This document shows positions 18,851-27,407 of a stretch of DNA of 64,000 nucleotides, one piece after another. The notes beneath the pieces were generated by a model. The model saw only the letters and a list, made by a program, of their open reading frames with translations. It had not been told where the DNA came from and did not search any database. Made by a program: the position numbers and the translations under genes. The stretch is from Rhizobium sp. CSW-27. Lineage in GTDB: Bacteria > Pseudomonadota > Alphaproteobacteria > Rhizobiales > Rhizobiaceae. Position 1 is the first letter of the stretch. Every line of letters begins with the position of its first letter. The DNA is taken from positions 1 to 64,000 of the forward strand of contig NZ_JAHHZO010000012.1 of NCBI RefSeq assembly GCF_018760785.1, given 5' to 3'.

Positions 18851-20032
18851 ATGCTGCACGACAACGCCTATGCCCGCCTCTCCGATTTCGAGGAGACGCA
18901 TGCCGAATTCACGGCGATCCGCCGCCACCTGCACCAGCATCCCGAACTGTCGCACGAGGAGGCCGAGACGGCGCGCTTCGTGGCCGAGAAGCTCGAAGGC
19001 TGGGGTTACGAGGTGACGCGCGGCATCGGCGGCCATGGCGTCGTCGGCCGCCTCACCGTCGGCACGGGCAGGAAATCCATCGGCATCCGCGCCGACATGG
19101 ATGCGCTGCCGATCACCGAGGAGACCGGCCTTGCCCATGCGAGCAAGGTGCCGGGTATCATGCATGCCTGCGGCCATGACGGCCATACCACCGTGCTGCT
19201 GGCGGCGGCCGAATATCTCGCCCGCACCCGCCGCTTTTCCGGCACGCTGACGCTGATTTTCCAGCCGGCGGAAGAGGCGAGCGGCAAAAGCGGTGCCCAG
19301 CGCATGATCGCCGACGGACTTTTCCAACGCTTTCCCTGCGATGCCGTGTTCGGCCTGCACAACCATCCGGGCCTGGAAGAGGGCCGCGTGATGCTGCGTT
19401 CCGGGCCGATCATGGCTGCCTCCGACACCGCGCGCCTCACCATCACCGGCAAGGGCGGCCATGCCTCGCGCCCGCATCTCGCCGTCGATCCGGTCTATGT
19501 CGCCTGCATGCTGGTGGTGGCGCTGCAATCGGTCGTCTCGCGCAGCATCGATCCGACCGAGACGGCGGTGGTGACGGTCGGCGCCATCCATGCGGGCGAG
19601 GCGGCGAACGTCATCCCCGAGACCGCGACGATGGCGCTCAGCATCCGCTCCTTCAATGCCGGCGTGCGCGATCGCCTTGAGGCGCGCATCACCGCGCTTG
19701 CCAACAGCGTGGCGGAAGGCCATGGCGCCAGCGTCGAGATCGATTACGGACGCGGCACGCCGGTGGTGGTGAATTCCGAGGCGGAAACGGCCTTCCTGAA
19801 GACCATTGCCGAGGAACTGCTGGGGCCGGACAAGGTCAGCCTCTGCCCGCTGATCCCCGGCAGCGAGGATTTCGCCTATATGCTGGAGGAACGGCCGGGC
19901 TCGTTCCTGAGGCTTGGCAACGGCCTTGCCTCGGCCTTCCTGCACAATCCGCGCTACGATTTCAACGATGACGGCATTCCCGTGGGCGCCGCCCTCTGGG
20001 CACGGCTGGCGGAGCGCTTCCTGTCGGAGTGA
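18851..20032 (+). CDS. M20-family amidohydrolase (hippurate hydrolase-like)
   Basis: The 393-residue di-zinc amidohydrolase shows RADMDALPITEETGL and the metal ligands of MHACGHDGHTTVLLAAA. The catalytic Glu-Glu lies in FQPAEEASGKSGAQRM, and a dimerisation insert begins at ARLTITGKGGHASRPH. The late ligand region is GSEDFAYMLE. This is the hippurate hydrolase / N-acyl-amino-acid deacylase branch. It probably releases amino acids from N-acyl or IAA-type conjugates in the cytoplasm; the substrate is not fixed by sequence. No dedicated transporter is adjacent. Confidence 0.9.
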   Translation: MLHDNAYARLSDFEETHAEFTAIRRHLHQHPELSHEEAETARFVAEKLEGWGYEVTRGIGGHGVVGRLTVGTGRKSIGIRADMDALPITEETGLAHASKVPGIMHACGHDGHTTVLLAAAEYLARTRRFSGTLTLIFQPAEEASGKSGAQRMIADGLFQRFPCDAVFGLHNHPGLEEGRVMLRSGPIMAASDTARLTITGKGGHASRPHLAVDPVYVACMLVVALQSVVSRSIDPTETAVVTVGAIHAGEAANVIPETATMALSIRSFNAGVRDRLEARITALANSVAEGHGASVEIDYGRGTPVVVNSEAETAFLKTIAEELLGPDKVSLCPLIPGSEDFAYMLEERPGSFLRLGNGLASAFLHNPRYDFNDDGIPVGAALWARLAERFLSE

Positions 20033-20219
20033 CGGGAGGTTTCCCCTGTCCGGGGCCAGAAATCCCTGCCTGAACCCCGGGTGAAAAGCCCCCTCCCCCT
20101 TTGTGGGCGGGGGCCGGTCCGGCGGCCGCCAAATCCCCGCCAAATCCCCGCGCGCGCGGAACCTTGTCCCTCCCTTCCCTGTTGGCGGTGGATCAGTCAC
20201 CAGAGCAGGGAGAAGCGCC
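20033..20219. repeat. GC-rich intergenic palindrome and short direct repeat
   Basis: The spacer contains a hairpin-forming CCCCCTCCCCC...GGGCGGGGG segment near 20089-20116. It also has a perfect 11-base tandem duplication CCAAATCCCCG around 20129-20150, just before the ribosome site of the next gene. It resembles degraded palindromic intergenic repeats elsewhere in this window. Confidence 0.4.
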
Positions 20220-22496
20220 ATGGCCGACCACGACACCGTGAAATATGACGGACCGGCGGGGGGCTGGGGGTCGCTCCGCGGCATCACCCGCATCTTCGGC
20301 AAGGAATGGTCGACGCCGGGGGCGCTGGAAACGCTGGCCCGCCAGAACAAGCCGGGCGGTTTCATGTGCGTCTCCTGCGCCTGGACCAAGCCCGCCGACT
20401 ATCACGCCTTCGAATTCTGCGAGAACGGCGCCAAGGCAACGCTGTGGGAACTGACCACGCGCCGCTGCACGCCGGATTTCTTCGCCCGCCACACCGTCAG
20501 CGAATTGCGGAAGTGGAACGATTACGACCTCGAGCAGCAGGGCCGGCTGACGCATCCGATGCGGCTCGACCGGGCCGAGGACCGCTATGTGCCCTGCTCC
20601 TGGGAGGAGGCGTTTGCCGCCATCGGCGCGGAGCTGAAGGGGCTCGATCCGAAATCGGTGGTCTTTTACACCTCCGGCCGCGCCAGCCTGGAAACCGCCT
20701 ATCTCTATGCGCTATTTGCCCGCCTCTACGGCACCAATAACCTGCCGGACAGCTCCAACATGTGCCACGAGACGACCTCGGTGGGGCTGAAGAAGGTGAT
20801 CGGCGCCTCGGTCGGTACCTCGGTCTTCGAGGATTTCTCCACATGCGACGCGATCTTCTTCTTCGGCCAGAATACCGGCTCCAACAGCCCGCGCTTCCTG
20901 CATCCGCTGCAGGAGGCGGTCAAACGCGGCTGTCGCATCGTCACCTTCAACCCGGTGCGGGAAAAGGGGCTGGTCTCCATGATCAACCCGCAGAGCCCGA
21001 CGGAAATGCTGACCGGCGACGAGACGCCGATCTCCTGCCAGTACCTGCAGGTGAAGGCCGGCGGCGACATCGCGGCGATCCTGGGCATGTGCAAGCATGT
21101 GCTGGCGAAGGAGGACGAGGCGCAGGCGCGCGGCGACAGCGTTCTCGACCATGATTTCATCAATAGCCACACCCATGATTTCGAGGCCTTTTCCGAAAAG
21201 GTCCGCAACACCTCCTGGGAGGAGATCGAGGAGAATTCCGGCCTGACCCGCGAGGCGCTGCAGGCGGCCGGCCAGGTCTATGTGGAGGCCGACAAGGTGA
21301 TCGGCATCTACGGCATGGGCCTGACGCAGCAGGTGCACGGCTTCGAGAATATCGCCATGCTGGTCAACCTTTTGCTGATGAAGGGCAATATCGGCCGCGA
21401 CGGAACCGGAATCTCGCCGGTGCGCGGCCATTCCAACGTGCAGGGCCAGCGCACCGTCGGCATTTCGGAAAAGCCGAAGCTGGTGCCGATGGAAAAGCTC
21501 GCCCGCCTCTACGGCTTCGAGCCGCCGATGGAAAAGGGCCTCAACACGGTGGAGGCCTGCGAGGCCATCCTGTCCGGCGAGGTGAAGGGCTTTGTCAGCC
21601 TCGGCGGCAATTTCATCCGCGCCATTCCGGAGCGCGGCGCCATGGAGGAGGCCTGGCAGCGCATGCGCCTGACGGTGCAGATCGCCACCAAGCTCAACCA
21701 CAGCCATCTCGTCAATGGCGAGGTCGCCTATCTCCTGCCCTGCCTCGGCCGCACGGAAGAGGACATGCAGGCAAGTGGTCCGCAGACCGTGACGATGGAG
21801 GATTCGTTCAGCTGCATCCACGGCTCGATCGGCCGGCGAAAGCCCGCCAGCGAACACCTGCTTTCCGAACTCGCCATCGTCGCCGGCATCGCCAAGGCAA
21901 CCGTCGCCGCCAATCCGCGCGTGCCCTGGGACGAATGGGTCGGCGATTACGGCAAGGTGCGCGACCTGATCGAGGCCACCTATCCGGAGGATTTCCGCGA
22001 CTTCAACAAGCGCATGTTCACGCCGGGCGGCTTCTATCGCGGCAACAGCGCCCGCGAGCGGATCTGGAAGACCGAAAGCGGCAAGGCGGAATTCACCGTG
22101 CCGAAGCAATTGTCGGCCACCGGCTTCGAGGACCGGCCGGGACGCTACCGGCTGATCACGTTGCGCAGCAACGACCAGTTCAACACCACGATCTATGGCT
22201 ACAGCGACCGCCTGCGCGGCATCGAGGGCACGCGGGACGTGCTGCTGATCAATCCGCGCGAGATGCAGCGCGCCGGCCTTGCGGAGGGCGAGGTGGTGGG
22301 GCTCGCCTGCGATGCCGATGATGGGCGCGAGCGGGCCGTGACCGGGTTGAAGGTGCTGCCCTTCGACCTGCCGGATGGCTGTGTCGGCGGCTATTATCCG
22401 GAGCTCAACTGGCTGATCCCGCTGTCGCACCACGACATCCAGTCGAAGACGCCGGCGGCGAAATCGGTTCCGGTGCGCATCATCCCCGCAGGATGA
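20220..22496 (+). CDS. FdhF/YdeP-family molybdopterin oxidoreductase
   Basis: The 758-residue protein has the formate-dehydrogenase-H-like molybdopterin-binding architecture. The YdeP-type N-terminus carries FMCVSCAWTKP and FCENGAKATLWE. The molybdopterin domains follow (SSNMCHETTSVGLKKVIG, FFFGQNTGSNSPRFLHPL, GNIGRDGTGISPVRGHSN). A C-terminal dinucleotide-binding domain is marked by TLRSNDQFNTTIYGYSDRLR. No four-cysteine Fe4S4 motif is evident, as in the YdeP group linked to acid resistance in enterobacteria. Start ATG at 20220 is set by GGGAG. It needs Mo-bisPGD; no fdhD is in the window. The physiological substrate is unknown. Its end overlaps the convergent DUF421 gene by 17 bases. Confidence 0.9.
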   Translation: MADHDTVKYDGPAGGWGSLRGITRIFGKEWSTPGALETLARQNKPGGFMCVSCAWTKPADYHAFEFCENGAKATLWELTTRRCTPDFFARHTVSELRKWNDYDLEQQGRLTHPMRLDRAEDRYVPCSWEEAFAAIGAELKGLDPKSVVFYTSGRASLETAYLYALFARLYGTNNLPDSSNMCHETTSVGLKKVIGASVGTSVFEDFSTCDAIFFFGQNTGSNSPRFLHPLQEAVKRGCRIVTFNPVREKGLVSMINPQSPTEMLTGDETPISCQYLQVKAGGDIAAILGMCKHVLAKEDEAQARGDSVLDHDFINSHTHDFEAFSEKVRNTSWEEIEENSGLTREALQAAGQVYVEADKVIGIYGMGLTQQVHGFENIAMLVNLLLMKGNIGRDGTGISPVRGHSNVQGQRTVGISEKPKLVPMEKLARLYGFEPPMEKGLNTVEACEAILSGEVKGFVSLGGNFIRAIPERGAMEEAWQRMRLTVQIATKLNHSHLVNGEVAYLLPCLGRTEEDMQASGPQTVTMEDSFSCIHGSIGRRKPASEHLLSELAIVAGIAKATVAANPRVPWDEWVGDYGKVRDLIEATYPEDFRDFNKRMFTPGGFYRGNSARERIWKTESGKAEFTVPKQLSATGFEDRPGRYRLITLRSNDQFNTTIYGYSDRLRGIEGTRDVLLINPREMQRAGLAEGEVVGLACDADDGRERAVTGLKVLPFDLPDGCVGGYYPELNWLIPLSHHDIQSKTPAAKSVPVRIIPAG

Positions 22497-22962
22497 CGCT
22501 GAGCGAGCCGTCGCTTTCGAGGATCACCGCCGCGACATCCTCGATCTGCCGTCCGCCATTGGCGCGGACGGCCCCCAGCACCTCGTCCTCGGTCAGCCGC
22601 TGCCGCCGCAGTGCGCCACTGCAGAAGCGGCCATCGCGGGCGACCAGGCTCGGTTCGGAGCGCACCAGCCGGGCAAAGGCCGGGGCGCGCACCGACAGGA
22701 AGGCCACGAGATATTGCAGGCCGATCAGCAGGCCCAGCGCCACGCCCCCCTCGGTCAGGGCGATGCTTTCCTGCAGCAGCACCGCCGACAGCGTCGAGCC
22801 GAGCGCCACCGTGACCACCAGATCGAAGGCATTCAGCTTGGCGGGCGTCCGCTTGCCGGAGATGCGCAGGAACAGCACCAGCACCCCATAGGCCAGCGCG
22901 CCGACCACCAGCGTGCGCACGATGCCCTGCCAGTCCTGAAAAAACATGTCCGCCCAGTGCAT
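22480..22962 (-). CDS. DUF421 (YetF-type) membrane protein
   Basis: The 160-residue protein has three N-terminal membrane helices and then a small soluble C-terminal domain. The DUF421 signatures LRISGKRTPAKLNAFDLVVTV and VALGSTLSAVLL are intact, and the RRQRLTEDEVLGAVRANGG region is the start of the cytosolic domain. Family function is poorly known. The ATG at 22962 has GGGAG ten bases upstream. An upstream ATG at 23106 would add a 48-residue Trp-rich tail made of a 12-base repeat, so the start is not fully settled. It is convergent with the molybdoenzyme gene. Confidence 0.85.
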   Translation of the reverse strand: MHWADMFFQDWQGIVRTLVVGALAYGVLVLFLRISGKRTPAKLNAFDLVVTVALGSTLSAVLLQESIALTEGGVALGLLIGLQYLVAFLSVRAPAFARLVRSEPSLVARDGRFCSGALRRQRLTEDEVLGAVRANGGRQIEDVAAVILESDGSLSVILRG

Positions 22963-23000
22963 GTGCCGCTCTCCCTGCCTGTCCGCCGGTCCATCTGCCC

Positions 23001-23036
23001 GCCAGTCGGTCTGCCAATCGGATTGCCAGTCGGTCT
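23001..23036. repeat. 12-base tandem repeat, three copies
   Basis: GCCAGTCGGTCT, GCCAATCGGATT and GCCAGTCGGTCT follow one another directly. Weaker 4-codon units continue toward 22965. On the minus strand, in frame with the DUF421 gene, they read QTDW-QSDW-QTDW. A similar 12-base period occurs at 33463-33570. Confidence 0.75.
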
Positions 23037-23142
23037 GCGCGTCTGGCGGGAACGGATGGAACCGGGGCCGGGGCCGGAAAGTTCCTGAAGTCCCGCCCGC
23101 CGCCATGCCTTTGCCCCTGCCCCCGCCCCTGCCGGAGATGCC

Positions 23143-24390
23143 ATGCTCTCGCCCCTCGAACTGATATCCGTCCTGCTTGCGCTGACCGCCCTGTTCGGCT
23201 GGCTGAACGAGCGCTTCCTGAAACTGCCGGAAACCATCGGCGTGCTGGTCATGGGGCTTGCCGCCTCGCTTCTGCTGCTCGGGGCCGAATACGTATTTCA
23301 TCAGGTCGCGCTGTTCGGGAACGTGGCGCAAATCGTGCGGCAGATCGATTTCCGCGAGGCGGTGCTGGACGGCATGCTGGCCTTCCTGCTGTTTGCCGGT
23401 GCGCTGCATGTGGATTTCAGTGCGCTGCGCGACCGGGCCTGGGTGGTGGCCGCCATGGCCAGCATCGGCGTGGTGCTTTCGACCCTCCTCGTCGGCACCG
23501 GCTTCTGGCTGCTCGGCCAGTGGCTCGGCACGCCGCTTCCCTTCGTCTGGGCGCTGGTCTTCGGCGCCCTGATCAGCCCGACCGATCCGGTGGCGGTGCT
23601 TGCCACGCTGAAATCCGTTCAGGTGCCGGCCTCGCTGGAGGCGGACATGAGCGGGGAATCGCTGTTCAACGACGGCATCGGCGTTGTGGTCTTCACCATC
23701 GTGCTGACCATTGCGACGGGCGAAGGCCACGGCGCGGCGGGCTTCAGCGGGGCTGCCCATCTTCTGGCGCTGGAGGCGTTCGGCGGCGGTGCCATCGGCC
23801 TTGCCGGCGGCTATCTCGCCTTTCTCGCCATGCGAAGCATCGACAACTATTCGCTGGAGGTGCTGATCTCGCTGGCGCTGGTGGCCGGGCTCTATGCGCT
23901 TGCCTCGCGGCTCGGCATGAGCGGGCCGATCGCCGTGGTGGTGGCCGGCCTCTTCGTCGGCAATCGCGGGCCGCAGCGCGCCATGAGCGATCTGACCCAG
24001 CGCTATCTGTTCGGCTTCTGGACGCTGACAGACGAAATCCTCAATGCGGTGCTCTTTCTGCTGATCGGGCTGGAAGTGCTGGTGCTGAGGCTCGATCCCT
24101 CGCTCGGCTTCCTGCCCTTCCTGGCCATTCCGGTGGTGCTTCTGGCGCGGTTCGTGTCGGTGGCAACCCCGCTTGCGCTGCTGTCGCGCTGGTACGGCTT
24201 CGTGCGGGGAACGCTGGCGACGCTGACCTGGGGCGGGCTGAAGGGCGGCATCTCGGTGGCGCTGGCGCTGTCCATTCCCGAAGGCGAGCACAAGTCGATG
24301 ATCCTGGCCGCCACCTATACGGTGGTGGTCTTCACCATCATCGTGCAGGGGCTGACCCTCAGGCGGCTGGTCCAGCGGGTCGTTCTCTAG
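23143..24390 (+). CDS. Na+/H+ (CPA1 family) cation:proton antiporter
   Basis: This 415-residue protein has about twelve membrane helices. The CPA1 signature residues are visible: ALISPTDPVAVLATLKS in the fifth helix and MSGESLFNDGIGVVVF with the ion-binding ND pair in the sixth. LTWGGLKGGISVALALSIP lies near the C-terminus. It exchanges protons for sodium or potassium at the inner membrane. It lacks the long cytosolic C-terminal domain of some NhaP proteins. GGAG lies nine bases before the start. Its last 32 bases overlap the convergent AI-2E gene. Confidence 0.9.
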   Translation: MLSPLELISVLLALTALFGWLNERFLKLPETIGVLVMGLAASLLLLGAEYVFHQVALFGNVAQIVRQIDFREAVLDGMLAFLLFAGALHVDFSALRDRAWVVAAMASIGVVLSTLLVGTGFWLLGQWLGTPLPFVWALVFGALISPTDPVAVLATLKSVQVPASLEADMSGESLFNDGIGVVVFTIVLTIATGEGHGAAGFSGAAHLLALEAFGGGAIGLAGGYLAFLAMRSIDNYSLEVLISLALVAGLYALASRLGMSGPIAVVVAGLFVGNRGPQRAMSDLTQRYLFGFWTLTDEILNAVLFLLIGLEVLVLRLDPSLGFLPFLAIPVVLLARFVSVATPLALLSRWYGFVRGTLATLTWGGLKGGISVALALSIPEGEHKSMILAATYTVVVFTIIVQGLTLRRLVQRVVL

Positions 24391-25390
24391 CATTTGCCGG
24401 GCCGCGCTCCAGCACGTCGCGCACGTAAAGCTCGCGCACCAGCACGATGGCAAGCGCCGTCAGCGGCGTGGCGAGCGCCAGCCCCAGGATGCCGAACAGC
24501 ACGCCGAGCGCCACCTGCACCGACAGCACCAGCGCCGGCGGCAGATGCGTCTCGTGTCGCTGGATCATCGGGGTCAGCACATAGCTTTCCGCCGTCTGCA
24601 CCGTCACATAGACCACCACCACCCAGACCAGCATCACCGGCTCGTCCGTCAATGCCAGCGACAGCGCCGGCAGACAGGCAATGATCGGACCGAGATTGGG
24701 AATGAAGGCAAGCAGCGCCGCGATCAGCCCGAGCAGCATCGGCAGCGGCAGGTCGATCAGCCACAGCCCGAGCGCCGTCAACACGCCGACCGCCAGCATC
24801 GAGAAGAACTGCGCCCTCAGCCAGTGGCCGAGCCGCGAGATGGCGCGGTCGATCACCTCCTCGCCGCGGCCGCGCTGCCCGGGCGGCAGCAGCATCAGCA
24901 GGCCCTTGCGGTAGACGGCCGGCTCCAGCGCGCCGTAAAGCCCGATGAACAGGATGATGACGATATTGCCGAGCCCGCCGAAGGTGGTGGAAACCGCCGA
25001 GGTGGCGGTGGAGCGGAAGCTGCCGGTCATCAGCGTTTCCGGCGAGATCCGCGCCAACAGCTCCTGGCCCCAGCGATATTCGCCGAGCCATTCCTCCAGC
25101 CGCTTGACGGCATCGGGAATGGCGCGCGACAGCTGGTCCACCTGCTCGGCGACCGAGGGCGTGAACCACAGGCCGAGCAGCACCAGCGACACGGTGATCG
25201 CCAGCGCGAACAGCATCACGCCTACCCGGTCGCCAAGGCGGGTCAGCCGTCCGATCCGCGCGCCGCCCGCATGCAGCATGATGGCAAACAGCAGGCCGGC
25301 AAACACCAGGAACACGACGGTCGGCGCAACGATCAGCGCCAGCAGGGCGACAAGGCAGAGAACGAGAACGGACAGGCGGGTGCGCGACAT
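24359..25390 (-). CDS. AI-2E family (PerM/TqsA-type) transporter
   Basis: The 343-residue protein has the eight-helix AI-2E exporter fold: two N-terminal helices, a long soluble segment (about 60-140), then paired helices. The family landmarks include LGNIVIILFIGLYGALEPAVYRKG-like sequence and the conserved LPMLLGLIAALLAFIPNLGPI. The proteins export small signals or solutes; an AI-2 substrate should not be assumed. The ATG at 25390 with GGAG upstream was chosen over 25468, since the membrane signal starts there. Confidence 0.87.
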   Translation of the reverse strand: MSRTRLSVLVLCLVALLALIVAPTVVFLVFAGLLFAIMLHAGGARIGRLTRLGDRVGVMLFALAITVSLVLLGLWFTPSVAEQVDQLSRAIPDAVKRLEEWLGEYRWGQELLARISPETLMTGSFRSTATSAVSTTFGGLGNIVIILFIGLYGALEPAVYRKGLLMLLPPGQRGRGEEVIDRAISRLGHWLRAQFFSMLAVGVLTALGLWLIDLPLPMLLGLIAALLAFIPNLGPIIACLPALSLALTDEPVMLVWVVVVYVTVQTAESYVLTPMIQRHETHLPPALVLSVQVALGVLFGILGLALATPLTALAIVLVRELYVRDVLERGPANARERPAGPAA

Positions 25391-25633
25391 GCAGGGCTCC
25401 GGGTGGGTCCCCGGTCGAACGTGCCGGACCCGGTCAGGTTCCATGCGCATGGAGCGGCGCAAGGCCATCCGGGCGCCACCAAGGCGTGCGGCGGACGACT
25501 GGCGGGGGCCGTCGGGGAGGCATCAGGGCGGGCGGTGCGGGAACCGCAGGCCGTGTGGCCAGTTGAACAGGCCACGGCCCGAGCCGCCGGGAAGCGGCGG
25601 CTGTCACCGCCCCCTTGCAGCCAGAAGGCCCTC

Positions 25634-26782
25634 ATGACCGCCCACGACGCCCATCCCGCCTTTAGCCGACGGTCCCGGATCCCTGCTGCCGGCCATCGGC
25701 TGGCAAGGCTGCTGCGGACGGTCGACACGGTGGCGCTGCGCGTTGCACTGCAGGCGGCAGCCGCCGCCGTTCTTGCCTATCTCGCCGCCAGCCTTTCGGG
25801 CCTGCCGCAGCCAAGCTGGGCGGTGTTCTCCGCCCTCTTTACCGTGCAGTCCAGCCTGGACGGCACGATCGGCAGCGCGATCTTCCGCATTGCCGGCGGG
25901 GCGCTCGGCCTTGTCGTCGGCCTTGCCGCCATCGGGCTTGTCGGCACCGGCGGCTGGCTGACGGTGGCAACCCTTGTGATCGGCATCCTGCCGATGGCGC
26001 TGCTTGCCGGCCTGAGGCCGAACCTCAGCTACGGGCTGGTGACGGTGACCATGCTGATCCTCGCGCCGGGGCTTGAAGTGCTGGCAAACGCGCTGCTGAA
26101 GGCCACCGAGATCGGGCTCGGGGCGCTGTGCGGGGCCGTTGCCGCCACTCTTCTCCTGCCGCGCAGCGCCCGCCATGCGGAGGACCGGCATCTGGCGGTG
26201 GCGCTGCGCCAGCTGGGCGCGCTGATGGAAAGGGCGCTGCTCGACATGGCGCGCGGCAGGCGCCACGACGCATCGCCGCGCCACAAGGCGATCGGCGAGG
26301 CCCTGCAGGCGGCTCGCGACACCGCATCCGCCGGCCCGCATTTCCTGCCCGGCGGCCGCACCCGGCGCGCGCGCGACAGGCTGGTCGGCTGCATCGAACG
26401 GCTGTGGTACACGCTTTCCATCCTCGACCGGCTGCAGCAGGCCTTTGCCCCGGCACCGCTGCCGCGCGAGGCGGCGCGGCCGATCGCGCGGCTGGCGCAG
26501 GATTGCGGGCGGCTGATGCGCCAGCTGGCCGGCAGCGTCGAGCGGGCAAACCGCCCGGCTCCGCGGCGCCTCGACCTGCCGCGCCACGACGACCTCGACT
26601 GGATGGAGCTGCATATCAGCCGCTCCCGCAGCGAGGCGCAGAAGCTGGACATCCTGCAGTTTGCCGGCCATCAGCTGCTGGAGGATATCGAGGCCATGGT
26701 CAAATCGGCCGCCGCGGTATACCCCTTGCCGGACAGAGAGACCGCAGGCGAAGGCGCGCCAGGCGCGCCGGACCACCGATGA
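25634..26782 (+). CDS. FUSC-like aromatic acid exporter family membrane protein
   Basis: This 382-residue protein has six N-terminal membrane helices (about 35-190). They begin with ALQAAAAAVLAYLAASLSGL and the FUSC-type PSWAVFSALFTVQSSLDGTIG, and are followed by a helical, Arg-rich cytosolic half. Aromatic-acid exporter (AaeB/FUSC) subunits are twice this size with two such modules, so this is a half-size member that would dimerise. It has no membrane-fusion partner gene next to it. The long open frame upstream of 25634 is non-coding. It is followed 15 bases later by a GNAT gene. Confidence 0.8.
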   Translation: MTAHDAHPAFSRRSRIPAAGHRLARLLRTVDTVALRVALQAAAAAVLAYLAASLSGLPQPSWAVFSALFTVQSSLDGTIGSAIFRIAGGALGLVVGLAAIGLVGTGGWLTVATLVIGILPMALLAGLRPNLSYGLVTVTMLILAPGLEVLANALLKATEIGLGALCGAVAATLLLPRSARHAEDRHLAVALRQLGALMERALLDMARGRRHDASPRHKAIGEALQAARDTASAGPHFLPGGRTRRARDRLVGCIERLWYTLSILDRLQQAFAPAPLPREAARPIARLAQDCGRLMRQLAGSVERANRPAPRRLDLPRHDDLDWMELHISRSRSEAQKLDILQFAGHQLLEDIEAMVKSAAAVYPLPDRETAGEGAPGAPDHR

Positions 26783-26797
26783 GGAAGGCAGCAGCGC

Positions 26798-27292
26798 ATG
26801 GACATGCTCGTCAAGCTTTACGACCTGAAGCCCGATCCGCAGATCGACCGGCGCATGGCCGAACAGGGGGTGACGATCCGCCGGGCGCTGCCGCCGGAAC
26901 TTTCGGCCATCGGAGAATGGATCGCGCCGCGCTTCGGCAAGGGCTGGGTCAGCGAGATGACGGTGGCGCTGACGCGCAGCCCCGTCTCCTGCCTGATCGC
27001 CTCGCAGCAGGGCCGGCTGATGGGCTTTGCCTGCTACGACGCCACCATGCGCGGCTTCTTCGGCCCGACCGGCGTGGACGAGGCCGCACGCGGCAAGGGC
27101 ATCGGCCAGGCGCTGCTGCTGAAGACGCTGCTGTGCATGGCCGAGGCCGGCTATGCCTATGCGGTGATCGGCGGAGCCGGACCGCAGAGCTTCTACAAGC
27201 GCAGCGTCGGCGCCACCCCGATCGAAGGCTCCGAGCCCGGCATCTATCGCGGCATGCTGAAATCCTCGAAGCCGGATGGCGTTTCCAGCTGA
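26798..27292 (+). CDS. GNAT-family N-acetyltransferase
   Basis: The 164-residue GNAT protein has the core strand-loop GVDEAARGKGIGQALLLKTL (acetyl-CoA loop RGKGIG) and a late GGAGPQSFYKRSVGATPI. An N-terminal extension of about 25 residues (LYDLKPDPQIDRRMAEQG) precedes the domain. It lies 15 bases after the FUSC-like gene and may be cotranscribed with it. Substrate unknown. Confidence 0.83.
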   Translation: MDMLVKLYDLKPDPQIDRRMAEQGVTIRRALPPELSAIGEWIAPRFGKGWVSEMTVALTRSPVSCLIASQQGRLMGFACYDATMRGFFGPTGVDEAARGKGIGQALLLKTLLCMAEAGYAYAVIGGAGPQSFYKRSVGATPIEGSEPGIYRGMLKSSKPDGVSS

Positions 27293-27407
27293 GGCTTCAA
27301 CGCTTTCTTGGCAAAGCCGGGCGTAGAACAGGGGGAACCGCAGCAGGGCCGCCGGCGTTTCCGGTCCCGGCTGGCGATAGCGTCACGCCGTTTGCGATCG
27401 AGCCTTC

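Noticed and set aside
25391..25633. Possible riboswitch or structured RNA between the AI-2E and FUSC genes
   Set aside because: Several small GC stems exist, but no conserved riboswitch motif (TPP, glycine, SAM) could be matched.
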